This document shows, piece by piece, positions 28,404 to 39,010 of a DNA stretch of 64,000 bases. Each line of letters starts with the position of its first letter. The first letter of the stretch is position 1. The notes under the pieces are model-generated. The model was given only the letters and a program-made list of their open reading frames with translations, had not been told where the DNA came from and ran no database searches. The DNA comes from Corynebacterium freiburgense (lineage in GTDB: Bacteria; Actinomycetota; Actinomycetes; Mycobacteriales; Mycobacteriaceae), in contig NZ_CP047355.1 of NCBI RefSeq assembly GCF_030408815.1, positions 310,001 to 374,000 on the forward strand, written 5' to 3'. The position numbers and the translations under genes were made by a program.

Positions 28404-29375
28404 ATGTCCCCCATGCTGCCCAAATCCAGAATTGTCTCAGCGCTTCTTGTAGGCCTCGGTGTTGCTCTGCTTATTGTTGGCTTGGGGGCTCCCCGTTGGT
28501 TGGCGCCAGATGGTCGGCTGCCGTTGGATTTTCCTGCTACAACATTGACGTTGCGTGATGCCAAAGCAACGGTGCCTCACCCTGAGGAGGAGGGTGCTTT
28601 GGAGACGGCGGTGACAAAGCAGATTCACGTTGAGCTTATGGAGCCTTCAGATGATACTTCGGTGACTGTTCGGGTGGGAACCACAACTTTGCGCGAGAAT
28701 AAGAAGCCTGATGTGGAGCGTTTGATTGGGGCGGAGGTATGGAGTTATCGGATGGATCGGGATTCGGGAGAAGCAATCGGGGATGCGGCGGTTGCTTTTT
28801 CGCCTGCGGAGCCGGTAACTAATGTGCCGCTTGAGGGGGTGTGGGTGAAGTTTCCTACCTCCGAGGAGGTAAAAGTTTTTGATGCGACCTTGCGAAAGGC
28901 CTTCCCTGCCCAAAAGACTGAATCCGTAGATGTGTTCGGCCGGGAGGCTGATGTGTTTGTGCAGAAAGTGCCCGCTACAAAGGTTGGTAGCGATCCCGAA
29001 TTTGAGTTCGCAGAAGAGGATGGTTCTCTTACTCCGATGTTCCTCTACCATAAAGCCGAGCGAAAATACATGGTTGACCAAGCGACCGGAGTCGTGTTGG
29101 ATGTGCACGAAAGCATTAATGATTTTTATGGCACGGAGGAAGGTGAAGAGCGCCAGCCGGTCATGGTGTTCAATGGGGCTGGTACTGAGGATTCGGTACA
29201 GGCATTGGCTATGGCGGTTGGGAATGTCTCGAATGGTTTTGGTTGGCGAATAGCACTGTATGTAGCCACGGCCCTTGGGGGAGTGTTGCTGCTCTTTGGC
29301 GCTGTAGGTGTGTTCGGTTTGTGGGATACAAGAGGTTCAAAACCTAAGAAAATGCGGCGGAAGTTGCATTCGTAA
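28404..29375 (+). CDS. DUF3068 (PorA family) membrane protein
   Basis: 323-residue protein with an N-terminal membrane segment (IVSALLVGLGVALLIVGLGAPRWL), a long extracytoplasmic region and a C-terminal span (IALYVATALGGVLLLFGAVGVF) followed by basic residues. The layout and the ...GLGAPRWL...G.LPLD start fit DUF3068, a family of mycolata proteins labelled PorA-like. Its position upstream of rpoB is common in corynebacteria. The biochemical role is not established. A second ATG at 28413 is an alternative start. Confidence 0.88.
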   Translation: MSPMLPKSRIVSALLVGLGVALLIVGLGAPRWLAPDGRLPLDFPATTLTLRDAKATVPHPEEEGALETAVTKQIHVELMEPSDDTSVTVRVGTTTLRENKKPDVERLIGAEVWSYRMDRDSGEAIGDAAVAFSPAEPVTNVPLEGVWVKFPTSEEVKVFDATLRKAFPAQKTESVDVFGREADVFVQKVPATKVGSDPEFEFAEEDGSLTPMFLYHKAERKYMVDQATGVVLDVHESINDFYGTEEGEERQPVMVFNGAGTEDSVQALAMAVGNVSNGFGWRIALYVATALGGVLLLFGAVGVFGLWDTRGSKPKKMRRKLHS

Positions 29376-29652
29376 CCTGACGGTCTGCTAAGTTCCTCCC
29401 ACCCCGTTACCTTTACATCTACTGTGGTTTGGTATAGGCTGATTTGTTGCGCTGGAATCTGTGTCCACGTTTGTGTATTAGACCTTGATCAGAGGGGTAT
29501 AAAAAACCGACTTGACAAGGTCCTTTAGCGCTATCTGAGGCACGTGGGTTCCTAAAGCAGACCGAATGCTCAACAAATCAGCGGTCGAACGGTGACCTTA
29601 CCCACTTTTAGGGTTGTCGTTTTGTCCGCGTGAGGTGCTGGAAGGACGCATC

Positions 29653-32600
29653 TTGGCAGTCTCCCGCCAGACCAAGTCAGTGGCCGAAATCCCCGGAGCT
29701 CCGCAGCGATACTCATTCGCTAAGATTACGGAGCCGATCGAGGTTCCGGGTTTACTCGACCTACAACTGGAGTCTTTTGCATGGCTTATCGGCACGCCTG
29801 AATGGCGTGAGCGTATGAAGGCCGAAGCGGCCGAGGGTACGCGGGTTACTAGTGGCCTTGAGGATATCCTTGAGGAACTGTCCCCGATTCAAGACTATTC
29901 CGGAAATATGTCCCTTTCGCTTTCGGAGCCTCGCTTCGAAGACGTAAAGAACTCTATTGATGAGTGCAAAGAAAAGGACATCAACTACTCAGCTCCGCTT
30001 TATGTGACTGCGGAGTTTATCAATAACGAAACGGGTGAAATTAAGTCCCAGACTGTCTTCATTGGCGATTTCCCAATGATGACGGATAAGGGCACATTTA
30101 TTGTCAATGGCACGGAACGTGTTGTTGTTTCTCAGCTGGTTCGCTCACCTGGTGTGTACTTCGATCAAGCTATTGATAAGTCCACCGAGCGGCCGCTGCA
30201 TTCAGTTAAGGTCATCCCTTCCCGTGGTGCCTGGCTGGAGTTCGACGTCGATAAGCGTGACACCGTTGGTGTGCGTATCGACCGGAAGCGCCGTCAGCCT
30301 GTTACTGTGCTGCTCAAGGCGCTTGGCTGGACAACTGAAGATATTGTCAAGCGTTTTGGCTTCTCTGAAATTATGATGTCCACGCTTGAAGCTGATGGCG
30401 TGGCAAATACAGATGAAGCACTATTAGAGATTTATCGCAAGCAGCGGCCCGGCGAACAACCTACCCGCGACCTTGCGCAATCATTGCTGGATAATAGTTT
30501 CTTCCGCGCGAAGCGCTATGACCTGGCGAAGGTTGGTCGTTATAAGATCAATAGGAAACTTGGTCTCGGTGGTGACCGTGAGGGCCTTATGGTGCTCACT
30601 GAGGAAGACATTGCCACTTCCATCGAGTATCTCGTTCGCTTGCACGCTGGTGAAACCACGATGACGTCGCCTACCGGCGATACCATTCCAGTAGAAGTTG
30701 ATGATATTGACCACTTTGGTAATCGTCGTCTACGCACCGTTGGCGAACTAATTCAAAACCAGGTTCGTGTCGGGCTTTCTCGCATGGAGCGTGTGGTTCG
30801 CGAACGCATGACCACGCAGGATGCGGAGTCGATCACTCCCACCTCGCTGATTAACGTTCGCCCAGTATCTGCCGCGATCCGTGAGTTCTTTGGTACCTCG
30901 CAATTATCGCAGTTTATGGACCAAAATAACTCACTGTCTGGCCTGACCCACAAGCGCCGTCTTTCCGCGTTGGGTCCTGGTGGTCTTTCCCGTGAGCGCG
31001 CTGGCATTGAGGTTCGTGACGTTCACCCATCCCACTATGGCCGTATGTGCCCGATTGAAACACCGGAAGGACCGAACATTGGTCTGATTGGTTCGCTTTC
31101 TTCCTATGCTCGGGTAAATCCGTTCGGTTTTATTGAAACCCCATACCGTAAGGTTGAAAACGGCAAGCTCACTGATCAGATCGATTACCTCACAGCTGAT
31201 GAGGAAGATCGCTATGTAGTGGCCCAGGCGAATACGCCGTATGACAAAGACGGCAATATCACCGAAGAACGTGTTGTAGTGCGTATGAAGGGCGGCGACA
31301 TTGAGGTCGTTGATTCTTCTCGCATTGAGTACATGGATATTTCGCCTCGCCAAATGGTGTCTGTGGCAACTGCCATGATTCCGTTCCTTGAGCATGACGA
31401 CGCAAACCGTGCCCTTATGGGTGCGAACATGCAGCGTCAGGCGGTACCACTGGTGCGCTCCGAAGCTCCTTATGTTGGTACGGGTATGGAATTGCGTGCC
31501 GCCTACGATGCCGGTGATTTGGTGATCGCCAAGAAGACTGGTGCTGTAGAAAACGTATGTGCTGATTTCATTACCATTATGGGTGATGATGGCATCCGTG
31601 ACACCTATATGCTGCGGAAATTCCAACGCACCAACCAAGGTACGTGCTATAACCAAAAACCACTGGTTGATGTGGGAGATCGCGTTGAAGCGGGCCAGGT
31701 TATTGCTGATGGTCCAGGTACCGCTAATGGTGAAATGGCACTTGGCCGTAACCTTTTGGTTGCGTTTATGCCGTGGGAAGGCCATAACTACGAGGACGCG
31801 ATTATTCTGAATCAGCGCCTTGTGGAAGAGGACATTCTCACCTCGATTCATATCGAGGAGCATGAGATTGACGCCCGCGAAACCAAGCTTGGTGCGGAAG
31901 AGATCACTCGGGAAATTCCGAATGTCTCTGAGGAAGTCCTTAAGGATCTGGATGATCGCGGTATTGTTCGCATTGGTGCGGATGTTCGTGATGGTGACAT
32001 TCTGGTCGGTAAGGTCACACCAAAGGGTGAAACTGAATTGACCCCTGAGGAGCGTCTACTTCGCGCAATCTTTGGTGAAAAGGCCCGTGAAGTGCGTGAC
32101 ACTTCTATGAAGGTTCCTCACGGTGAAACCGGTAAGGTGATTGGCGTTCGTCGTTTCTCACGCGATGAGGAAGATGATCTGCCCCCTGGCGTTAATGAAA
32201 TGATTCGCGTCTATGTTGCGCAAAAGCGCAAGATCCAGGACGGCGATAAGCTCGCTGGTCGTCACGGTAATAAGGGCGTTGTAGGCAAGATTCTGCCGCA
32301 GGAGGATATGCCATTCCTGCCAGATGGCACCCCAGTGGACATTATTTTAAATACGCACGGTGTGCCGCGTCGTATGAATATTGGTCAGGTATTGGAAGTT
32401 CACCTTGGCTGGTTGGCTGCAGCGGGTTGGAAGATTGATACTGAAAATCCGGAGATGCAGGGCCTTATGGACATGCTTCCGGAGGAGCTGTACGACGTCC
32501 CAGCTGGTTCATTGACCGCAACTCCGGTCTTCGACGGTGCTACCAATGAAGAACTTGCTGGTCTGCTTGCTAATTCACGTCCAAACCGGGACGGAGATGT

Positions 32601-33135
32601 GCTGGTAGATGGCGATGGTAAGGCCAAACTGATCGATGGTCGTTCTGGTGAACCATTCCCATACCCAGTGTCCATTGGTTATATGTACATCTTGAAGCTG
32701 CACCACTTGGTGGATGAGAAGATTCACGCTCGTTCTACTGGTCCGTACTCCATGATTACGCAGCAGCCGCTTGGTGGTAAGGCGCAGTTCGGTGGTCAGC
32801 GTTTCGGTGAAATGGAAGTGTGGGCTATGCAGGCGTATGGTGCGGCCTACACACTGCAGGAATTGCTGACCATTAAATCCGATGACGTGGTTGGTCGTGT
32901 CAAGGTGTATGAAGCCATTGTGAAGGGTGAAAATATTCCGGATCCGGGTATTCCTGAGTCCTTTAAGGTGCTGCTTAAGGAGCTTCAGTCATTGTGCTTG
33001 AATGTTGAAGTTCTTTCTGCTGATGGCACCCCAATGGAATTGGGCACTTCCGACGATGACGAGTTCGATCAGGCTGGGGCCTCGCTGGGCATCAACCTGT
33101 CCCGCGACGAGCGCTCTGACGCCGATATCGCTTAA
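29653..33135 (+). CDS. rpoB: DNA-directed RNA polymerase subunit beta
   Basis: Beta subunit of RNA polymerase; 1160 residues from TTG 29653, which has GAAGGA 7 nt upstream and gives the N-terminus [15 protein letters not shown], in line with the mycobacterial protein. GTG 29635 and the upstream reading from 29614 are alternatives. The rifampicin region ([19 protein letters not shown] and [14 protein letters not shown], near residue 415-445) carries the sensitive-type Asp, His and Ser. Catalytic-core segments such as GRHGNKGVV and the C-terminal [19 protein letters not shown] are present. It is followed by rpoC after 132 bp. Confidence 0.97.
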   Translation: MAVSRQTKSVAEIPGAPQRYSFAKITEPIEVPGLLDLQLESFAWLIGTPEWRERMKAEAAEGTRVTSGLEDILEELSPIQDYSGNMSLSLSEPRFEDVKNSIDECKEKDINYSAPLYVTAEFINNETGEIKSQTVFIGDFPMMTDKGTFIVNGTERVVVSQLVRSPGVYFDQAIDKSTERPLHSVKVIPSRGAWLEFDVDKRDTVGVRIDRKRRQPVTVLLKALGWTTEDIVKRFGFSEIMMSTLEADGVANTDEALLEIYRKQRPGEQPTRDLAQSLLDNSFFRAKRYDLAKVGRYKINRKLGLGGDREGLMVLTEEDIATSIEYLVRLHAGETTMTSPTGDTIPVEVDDIDHFGNRRLRTVGELIQNQVRVGLSRMERVVRERMTTQDAESITPTSLINVRPVSAAIREFFGTSQLSQFMDQNNSLSGLTHKRRLSALGPGGLSRERAGIEVRDVHPSHYGRMCPIETPEGPNIGLIGSLSSYARVNPFGFIETPYRKVENGKLTDQIDYLTADEEDRYVVAQANTPYDKDGNITEERVVVRMKGGDIEVVDSSRIEYMDISPRQMVSVATAMIPFLEHDDANRALMGANMQRQAVPLVRSEAPYVGTGMELRAAYDAGDLVIAKKTGAVENVCADFITIMGDDGIRDTYMLRKFQRTNQGTCYNQKPLVDVGDRVEAGQVIADGPGTANGEMALGRNLLVAFMPWEGHNYEDAIILNQRLVEEDILTSIHIEEHEIDARETKLGAEEITREIPNVSEEVLKDLDDRGIVRIGADVRDGDILVGKVTPKGETELTPEERLLRAIFGEKAREVRDTSMKVPHGETGKVIGVRRFSRDEEDDLPPGVNEMIRVYVAQKRKIQDGDKLAGRHGNKGVVGKILPQEDMPFLPDGTPVDIILNTHGVPRRMNIGQVLEVHLGWLAAAGWKIDTENPEMQGLMDMLPEELYDVPAGSLTATPVFDGATNEELAGLLANSRPNRDGDVLVDGDGKAKLIDGRSGEPFPYPVSIGYMYILKLHHLVDEKIHARSTGPYSMITQQPLGGKAQFGGQRFGEMEVWAMQAYGAAYTLQELLTIKSDDVVGRVKVYEAIVKGENIPDPGIPESFKVLLKELQSLCLNVEVLSADGTPMELGTSDDDEFDQAGASLGINLSRDERSDADIA

Positions 33136-33151
33136 GAGCTCAAGGTCTGCG

Positions 33152-33212
33152 CTTTTCGACGCCACGCCACCCCAAGTTGCACTAAGCTGCGGCTGGGGTG
33201 GGCGTCGAAAAG
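33152..33212 (+). promoter_or_regulatory. Long hairpin between rpoB and rpoC
   Basis: CTTTTCGACGCC (33152-33163) pairs perfectly with GGCGTCGAAAAG (33201-33212), extended inward by GCCACCCC/GGGGTGG. There is no T-run, so it is more likely an RNA-processing or stability element than a terminator. Confidence 0.7.
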
Positions 33213-33267
33213 CCGGGCGAATATACACACATAGTTCTTAAAAACCTTCAACAAATAAGGGAAAATC

Positions 33268-36200
33268 GTGCTCGACGTCAACTACTTTGACGAGCTCCGT
33301 ATTGGCCTAGCCACCGCTGACGATATCCGTCGTTGGTCTAAAGGCGAGGTAAAAAAGCCGGAGACAATTAATTACCGCACACTCAAGCCAGAAAAGGACG
33401 GCTTGTTCTGTGAGCGTATTTTCGGCCCCACTCGGGACTGGGAATGTGCTTGTGGTAAATACAAGCGTGTCCGCTATAAGGGCATTATTTGTGAACGCTG
33501 TGGCGTGGAAGTCACTAAGTCCAAGGTTCGTCGTGAACGCATGGGCCATATTGAATTGGCTGCACCGGTCACCCATATTTGGTACTTCAAGGGCGTGCCC
33601 TCCCGTTTGGGATACCTTCTGGACCTTGCGCCAAAGGACCTTGAGCGCATTATTTACTTCGCCGCAAACATTATTACCGGCGTTGATGAAGAGGCCCGGC
33701 ATAATGACCTAACCACTCTGGAAGCAGAAATGCTCCTAGAGAAAAAAGATGTTGAAGCCGACGCCGAATCCGAGCTCGCCGACCGTGCCCAAAAGCTGGA
33801 AGAAGATCTTGCCGAGCTGGAAGCAGCCGGCGCAAAGGCCGATGCTCGCCGTAAGGTGCAAAATGCTGCCGATAAAGAAATGCAGCACATTCGTGAACGC
33901 GCCCAACGCGAAATCGATCGCTTGGACGAAATTTGGAACACGTTTGTCAAGCTTGCGCCGAAGCAAATGATCGTCGATGAGACCATCTACTCCGAGCTAG
34001 TAGATCGCTACGAGGATTATTTCACTGGCGGCATGGGGGCGGAAGCCATCCAAACCCTGATCCGCAATTTTGACCTCGATGCTGAAGCAGAAGAGCTTCG
34101 CAGCATTATTAATGAGGGCAAGGGCCAAAAGAAGATGCGTGCCCTCAAGCGCTTAAAGGTCGTTGCGGCTTTCCAACGCTCTGGCAATGATCCAGCGGGT
34201 ATGGTCCTGGACTGCATTCCGGTCATTCCACCAGAACTTCGCCCAATGGTCCAGCTTGACGGTGGCCGCTTTGCTACTTCGGATCTAAATGACCTGTACC
34301 GTCGCGTAATTAACCGCAATAACCGCTTAAAGCGCATGATCGAGCTCGGCGCGCCTGAGATCATTGTGAACAATGAAAAGCGCATGTTGCAGGAATCCGT
34401 TGACGCTCTCTTTGATAATGGACGTCGCGGCCGCCCTGTTACTGGTCCGGGCAACCGTCCGCTGAAGTCTTTGAGCGATCTGCTTAAGGGTAAGCAGGGC
34501 CGTTTCCGTCAAAACTTGCTGGGTAAGCGTGTCGATTACTCTGGCCGTTCCGTAATTATTGTTGGTCCGCAGTTGCGTCTTCATGAATGTGGTTTGCCAA
34601 AGCTTATGGCTTTGGAGCTATTTAAGCCATTTGTAATGAAACGCCTTGTGGAAAACGAATATGCGCAGAACATTAAGTCTGCAAAGCGCATGGTGGAACG
34701 CCAACGCCCAGAAGTTTGGGACGTATTGGAAGAAGCCATTGCAGAGCACCCAGTGATGCTGAACCGTGCACCTACGCTGCACCGCTTGGGTATTCAAGCA
34801 TTCGAACCAGTGTTGGTCGAAGGTAAAGCAATCCAGCTGCATCCGCTTGCCTGTGAAGCGTTTAACGCTGACTTCGACGGTGACCAGATGGCTGTTCACC
34901 TTCCGCTGTCTGCGGAGGCTCAGGCAGAAGCGCGTATTCTTATGCTCGCTTCCAATAACATTTTGTCTCCAGCGTCCGGCAAGCCACTTGCTATGCCACG
35001 TTTGGACATGGTTACCGGTTTGTACTTCCTAACCCTGGAAAAGGGTCCGGATGAGTTCGGTGGCCAAGGTGCCTATAAACCTGCTGATGAGCACGGTCCG
35101 GCTAAGGGTATGTACTCGTCCTTTGCAGAGGCAATCATGGCCTATGACCGTGGCGTATTGGGCTTGCAAGCACCAATTAAGGTGCGCATTTCTCACCTGC
35201 GACCAACTGTGGAAATTGAAGCTGAGCAATTCCCAGACGGTTGGAATAAGGGTGATACCTGGGTTGCAGACACCACGCTTGGCCGCATTATGTTTAATGA
35301 ATTGCTGCCTTGGAGCTATCCATACCTTGAAGGTGTAATGGTGCGTAAGGGCGGTGGCTCTGACAAGATCATGCTTGGTGATGTGATTACCGACCTTTCG
35401 GCACGCTACCCAATGATCACAGTGGCGCAAACCATGGACAAGATGAAGGACGCTGGCTTCTACTGGGCAACGCGTTCTGGTGTGACCATTACTATGTCCG
35501 ACGTTATCGTCTTGCCAAACAAGGAAGAGATCCTTGACCGCTACGAAGCAGAAGCGCGTGAAATCGAACGCAAGTACTGGATTATGGGTGCATTGACACC
35601 ACGTGAACGCTATGACCGTTTGGTTGAGCTGTGGAAAGATGCCACCGACACCGTGGGTAAAGCCGTTGAGGAACTGTACCCAGATGACAATCCGATCCCA
35701 ATGATCGTGAAGTCTGGTGCCGCAGGTAATATGCGCCAGATCTGGACCTTGGCCGGTATGAAGGGCATGGTTGTGAACTCCAAGGGCGAGTACATTACCC
35801 GCCCAATTAAGACTTCCTTCCGTGAAGGCCTATCTGTGCTCGAGTACTTCAATAACTCCCACGGTTCCCGTAAGGGCTTGGCCGATACGGCGCTACGTAC
35901 CGCTGACTCTGGTTACTTGACCCGTCGTCTTGTCGACGTCGCACAAGACGTTATTGTCCGTGAAGAAGACTGCGGCACACGTCAAGGTGTTAAGGTCCCT
36001 GTAGCTGTTGAGGTAAAGGACGCCACTGGTGCTGTTACTGGATACGCTCGCCACGGACTGGTAGAAACCTCTGTAACTGGTCGTGTGCTCGCTGCCGATG
36101 CTAAGGATGCACAAGGCGAAACCGTGCTCGCTGCCGGTACTGACCTCGGCGAATTAGAGATCGACGCCCTGGTGGATGCGGGTATTACTCAAATCAAGGT

Positions 36201-37272
36201 GCGTTCTGTACTTACTTGCCAAACCCCAACGGGTGTGTGTGCAAAGTGCTACGGCAAGTCTATGGCTTCTGGTAAGCAGGTTGATATCGGCGAAGCCGTC
36301 GGTATTGTTGCCGCCCAGTCCATCGGTGAGCCTGGCACCCAGCTGACCATGCGTACCTTCCACCAGGGTGGTGTTGGCGGTGACATTACTGGTGGTTTGC
36401 CGCGTGTTCAGGAGCTTTTCGAAGCTCGCGTGCCTAAGAATAAAGCACCGATCGCTTCTGTTGCAGGTACCGTTCACCTTGAGGATGAAGGCAACTTCTA
36501 CACCATGACTATCACCCCGGACGATGGTTCGGATGATGTCATCTATGAGAAGCTGTCCAAGCGTCAGGGCCTTGCCATGATCAAGGTGGAAATGGAGTCC
36601 AATCCAGGTAACTTCATTGAGCGCACCATTCAGGAAGGCGACCACGTAACTGTTGGTGAACGTTTGCTTCGCGGTCCTGCAGACCCTCACGATGTTCTTG
36701 AAGTGTTGGGCCGTCGCGGCGTCGAACAGCATCTGATTGATGAGGTTCAGGCCGTCTATCGTGCCCAGGGTGTAGCTATCCACGACAAGCACATCGAAAT
36801 TATTATTCGACAGATGCTTCGTCGCGGAACCGTGATCGAATCCGGCACCACCGAGTTTCTTCCAGGAACGCTTGTGGATTTGTCGGAGGCAAAAATGGCG
36901 AACTCCGAAGCAATTCGTGCAGGTGGTCAACCTGCCGAGCTTCGCAGTGAAATCATGGGTATTACCAAGGCATCGCTGGCGACCGAATCGTGGCTGTCTG
37001 CTGCTTCCTTCCAGGAAACCACCCGTGTGCTTACCGACGCCGCCATTAACAAGCGCTCCGATAAGCTTATCGGCCTGAAAGAAAACGTGATTATCGGTAA
37101 GTTGATTCCTGCTGGTACGGGTATTGCCCGTTATCGCAATATTTCCGTCAAACCAACGGAAACTGCACGGAATGCCGCTTACTCTATAAGCACCTATGGA
37201 GATTCCATCTACGGCGACGACACGTTCGGCGACTTCACAGGAGCATCCGTACCATTGGAAGAAACCTTCTAA
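33268..37272 (+). CDS. rpoC: DNA-directed RNA polymerase subunit beta'
   Basis: Beta' subunit; 1334 residues, starting with GTG after AAGGGAAA. An N-terminal zinc finger ([20 protein letters not shown]), the catalytic Mg motif [12 protein letters not shown] (about residue 535), the bridge-helix region and the second Cys cluster ([13 protein letters not shown], about residue 985) are all visible. The actinobacterial insertion rich in E, A and K near residues 150-215 is present. It ends the rpoBC operon with a strong terminator. Confidence 0.98.
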   Translation: MLDVNYFDELRIGLATADDIRRWSKGEVKKPETINYRTLKPEKDGLFCERIFGPTRDWECACGKYKRVRYKGIICERCGVEVTKSKVRRERMGHIELAAPVTHIWYFKGVPSRLGYLLDLAPKDLERIIYFAANIITGVDEEARHNDLTTLEAEMLLEKKDVEADAESELADRAQKLEEDLAELEAAGAKADARRKVQNAADKEMQHIRERAQREIDRLDEIWNTFVKLAPKQMIVDETIYSELVDRYEDYFTGGMGAEAIQTLIRNFDLDAEAEELRSIINEGKGQKKMRALKRLKVVAAFQRSGNDPAGMVLDCIPVIPPELRPMVQLDGGRFATSDLNDLYRRVINRNNRLKRMIELGAPEIIVNNEKRMLQESVDALFDNGRRGRPVTGPGNRPLKSLSDLLKGKQGRFRQNLLGKRVDYSGRSVIIVGPQLRLHECGLPKLMALELFKPFVMKRLVENEYAQNIKSAKRMVERQRPEVWDVLEEAIAEHPVMLNRAPTLHRLGIQAFEPVLVEGKAIQLHPLACEAFNADFDGDQMAVHLPLSAEAQAEARILMLASNNILSPASGKPLAMPRLDMVTGLYFLTLEKGPDEFGGQGAYKPADEHGPAKGMYSSFAEAIMAYDRGVLGLQAPIKVRISHLRPTVEIEAEQFPDGWNKGDTWVADTTLGRIMFNELLPWSYPYLEGVMVRKGGGSDKIMLGDVITDLSARYPMITVAQTMDKMKDAGFYWATRSGVTITMSDVIVLPNKEEILDRYEAEAREIERKYWIMGALTPRERYDRLVELWKDATDTVGKAVEELYPDDNPIPMIVKSGAAGNMRQIWTLAGMKGMVVNSKGEYITRPIKTSFREGLSVLEYFNNSHGSRKGLADTALRTADSGYLTRRLVDVAQDVIVREEDCGTRQGVKVPVAVEVKDATGAVTGYARHGLVETSVTGRVLAADAKDAQGETVLAAGTDLGELEIDALVDAGITQIKVRSVLTCQTPTGVCAKCYGKSMASGKQVDIGEAVGIVAAQSIGEPGTQLTMRTFHQGGVGGDITGGLPRVQELFEARVPKNKAPIASVAGTVHLEDEGNFYTMTITPDDGSDDVIYEKLSKRQGLAMIKVEMESNPGNFIERTIQEGDHVTVGERLLRGPADPHDVLEVLGRRGVEQHLIDEVQAVYRAQGVAIHDKHIEIIIRQMLRRGTVIESGTTEFLPGTLVDLSEAKMANSEAIRAGGQPAELRSEIMGITKASLATESWLSAASFQETTRVLTDAAINKRSDKLIGLKENVIIGKLIPAGTGIARYRNISVKPTETARNAAYSISTYGDSIYGDDTFGDFTGASVPLEETF

Positions 37273-37299
37273 CCTTCCAATAGGTCTGCAACAACCACA

Positions 37300-37356
37300 A
37301 ACGGCCCTTGCAAGCCCCTTCCCAGTGGGTGGGAAGACTTGCAAGGGCCGTTTTTT
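37300..37356 (+). terminator. Rho-independent terminator after rpoC
   Basis: AACGGCCCTTGCAAG (37300-37314) and CTTGCAAGGGCCGTT (37338-37352) form a perfect 15-bp stem ending in TTTTTT. The loop contains a second small hairpin. Confidence 0.93.
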
Positions 37357-37880
37357 GCTCTTGACGCTCAGCAGCGATTGAGCACAGCATGTCTCCAGGG
37401 GTGGGCAGTATCTGACCGTATGGCGCTATAAGAGCGTGTCTGGGAGGGGAAACGTACATGGAAAAACCATCCGTCTGTTTTACACAAGGGAATATGTGAA
37501 GTCGTTCGAAGTTATGCCCTTTGCGTTACACTAGTTTAAAATGTGTAACTAGAAATCCTTTGAAAGTTTGAAAAACACCAGTTCATTCAAGGGGCCTAAA
37601 GTATTTCTTTGGGAGTTTAGTGGCTTTTTAGCCCCCTTCGATTGCCAAGGCAGGAACTTTCCTTAAGATAGATCGGCCACAACTTGAGAGATTCTCAGTA
37701 AGAGCCTGGGTTTTAAAAAGGCTTCAAAAAGTTAACTGGTGTGCCCTGAAGGGCTGTCCGTCGGTTGAAAATATGCTTTCTACCTGCGATTACTTAGATA
37801 TGTGCGCAATTTAGCTTTATGCTTTAGTTGGGTAACACATAAAGTGTGATTGTAAAATATAGAAATACTATAGGAGGCCC

Positions 37881-37909
37881 TTGACAGGGTCTTATGTTTG
37901 TTATATAAA
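37881..37909 (+). promoter_or_regulatory. Near-consensus sigma-A promoter with no gene downstream
   Basis: TTGACA (37881-37886), a spacer of exactly 17 nt, and TATAAA (37904-37909). The transcript would start near 37916. The nearest same-strand gene starts 1.1 kb later. Confidence 0.7.
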
Positions 37910-38279
37910 TCCTCTTCGGCGTAAATTTTGAGAAATAATTCGGTCGATATTTTTGCTTTGTATTTGTGTCACATTCTTTAAATGTGCGAAAGCTATTATT
38001 GCACAATTTTGCCATTTACTTTTGCGGACTTGTATCTCTAATGGTGGAAATATATCTTGAGTGCAAAGAGTTATTCACTTTTAAATAAGCGTAATATGAC
38101 TCGTGTAATGTTTGAAATACTTTATTTCAAAATGTTAGAGGCATGACCTTTGGTTTTGGTTGACCTGGGGAAGCTCTGGTGCTTCAGTGTTATCGCTGGG
38201 ATATGGAAGCGATTTATGGAATTTATGCCGTAATGACCTGCGGATAGTGCGCAATAGGTGAGTGAAGTGCGAGGTTGGA

Positions 38280-38338
38280 TAGGTAGCAATCTTCCGGCAT
38301 GGTAGGGGAGGCTCCGGCTATCGTCCCTGGACTACCTA
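38280..38338 (+). ncRNA. Candidate structured RNA segment
   Basis: TAGGTAG (38280-38286) pairs with CTACCTA (38332-38338). Inside, CCGG (38294-38297) can pair with CCGG (38313-38316). It lies about 365 nt downstream of the orphan promoter start. Only primary sequence and hand pairing support this. Confidence 0.3.
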
Positions 38339-38905
38339 CTTGACGAAAGACCAGTGATGAAGATTTCTCAAACTAGGCAAAAGCCTGCGCTTTACGCTTT
38401 GGTGTGCGTCACTATGTGTCCATCGATTTACTAGGAAAAACCTCGTTTTTATTGCCGATGTTGGGCCCAATTTCGGATGTTTTAGGCGAGGTGAGGGGGG
38501 TGAAAGGGGGTAACTTTTCTCGCTGTGTGGAAAGTGATGTAGGTCAACTTTTAGCCGTATTGTTGAGTTGGGCGGGGGTGCTGGTGAGGGGGATGTCTTC
38601 AGTGAAGCCACCGCATATCCTGGCGAATGTGCTGCATTTTGCCCTTGGGGGTGTTGACCTGGGTAATTGCCAGGTAAGAAACGCTATAGCGACTCTGGCT
38701 GATTTGATACTTAACTATTTCCCCCCAATTAATTAATGCAGAATGGGCATCTTTGATCGTTGATTTATTGGAAAAGTAACTTGCTTCGTATTCGCTTCTT
38801 TATCGATTATTTTGATGAACAAGGGCATTGTTGATAGCTAAGTGGTTATGTCAACCTTTTTGTTCTACATGTGCTGTGTTAGCATATGTAGTATTGCGAA
38901 TTATC

Positions 38906-38938
38906 TTGACGGTCGGCTTTGCTACGTTTTAATAAAAT
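38906..38938 (+). promoter_or_regulatory. Candidate promoter of the PAS-domain gene
   Basis: TTGACG (38906-38911) with TTAATA at 38929-38934 after 17 nt, or TAAAAT at 38933-38938 after 21 nt. It lies about 75 bp upstream of ATG 39011. Confidence 0.4.
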
Positions 38939-39010
38939 CAGTTGTAGTCAACGAATTTATTGTTCAGTAGAAAGCGGCAGTCGTGTGTAGATTATCGAGA
39001 TAGGGTACCT

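Larger units (their letters stand above)
37357..39010 (+). other. 1.65-kb gene-free region
   Basis: No convincing protein gene is seen. The stretch is AT-rich up to about 38150. It contains a near-consensus promoter (37881-37909), a structured segment (38280-38338), and a second promoter candidate (38906-38938) ahead of the PAS gene. A 110-codon open frame at 38404-38736 has no ribosome binding site and no recognisable motif. Possible content: a non-coding RNA, a long 5' UTR, or decayed sequence. Confidence 0.6.

Noticed and set aside
30889..30980. Rifampicin-resistance change in rpoB
   Set aside because: The Asp, His and Ser positions of the resistance region are the sensitive type; the Ser in place of Pro in NNSLSG is usual for corynebacteria as far as I recall.
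36154..37344. Long antisense frame (396 codons) over rpoC
   Set aside because: It mirrors the codon pattern of rpoC, has no known domain and no ribosome binding site; a shadow of a strongly biased gene.
38404..38736. 110-codon plus-strand frame in the gap after rpoC
   Set aside because: No ribosome binding site and no motif; hydrophobic content alone does not support it. Left as part of the gene-free region.
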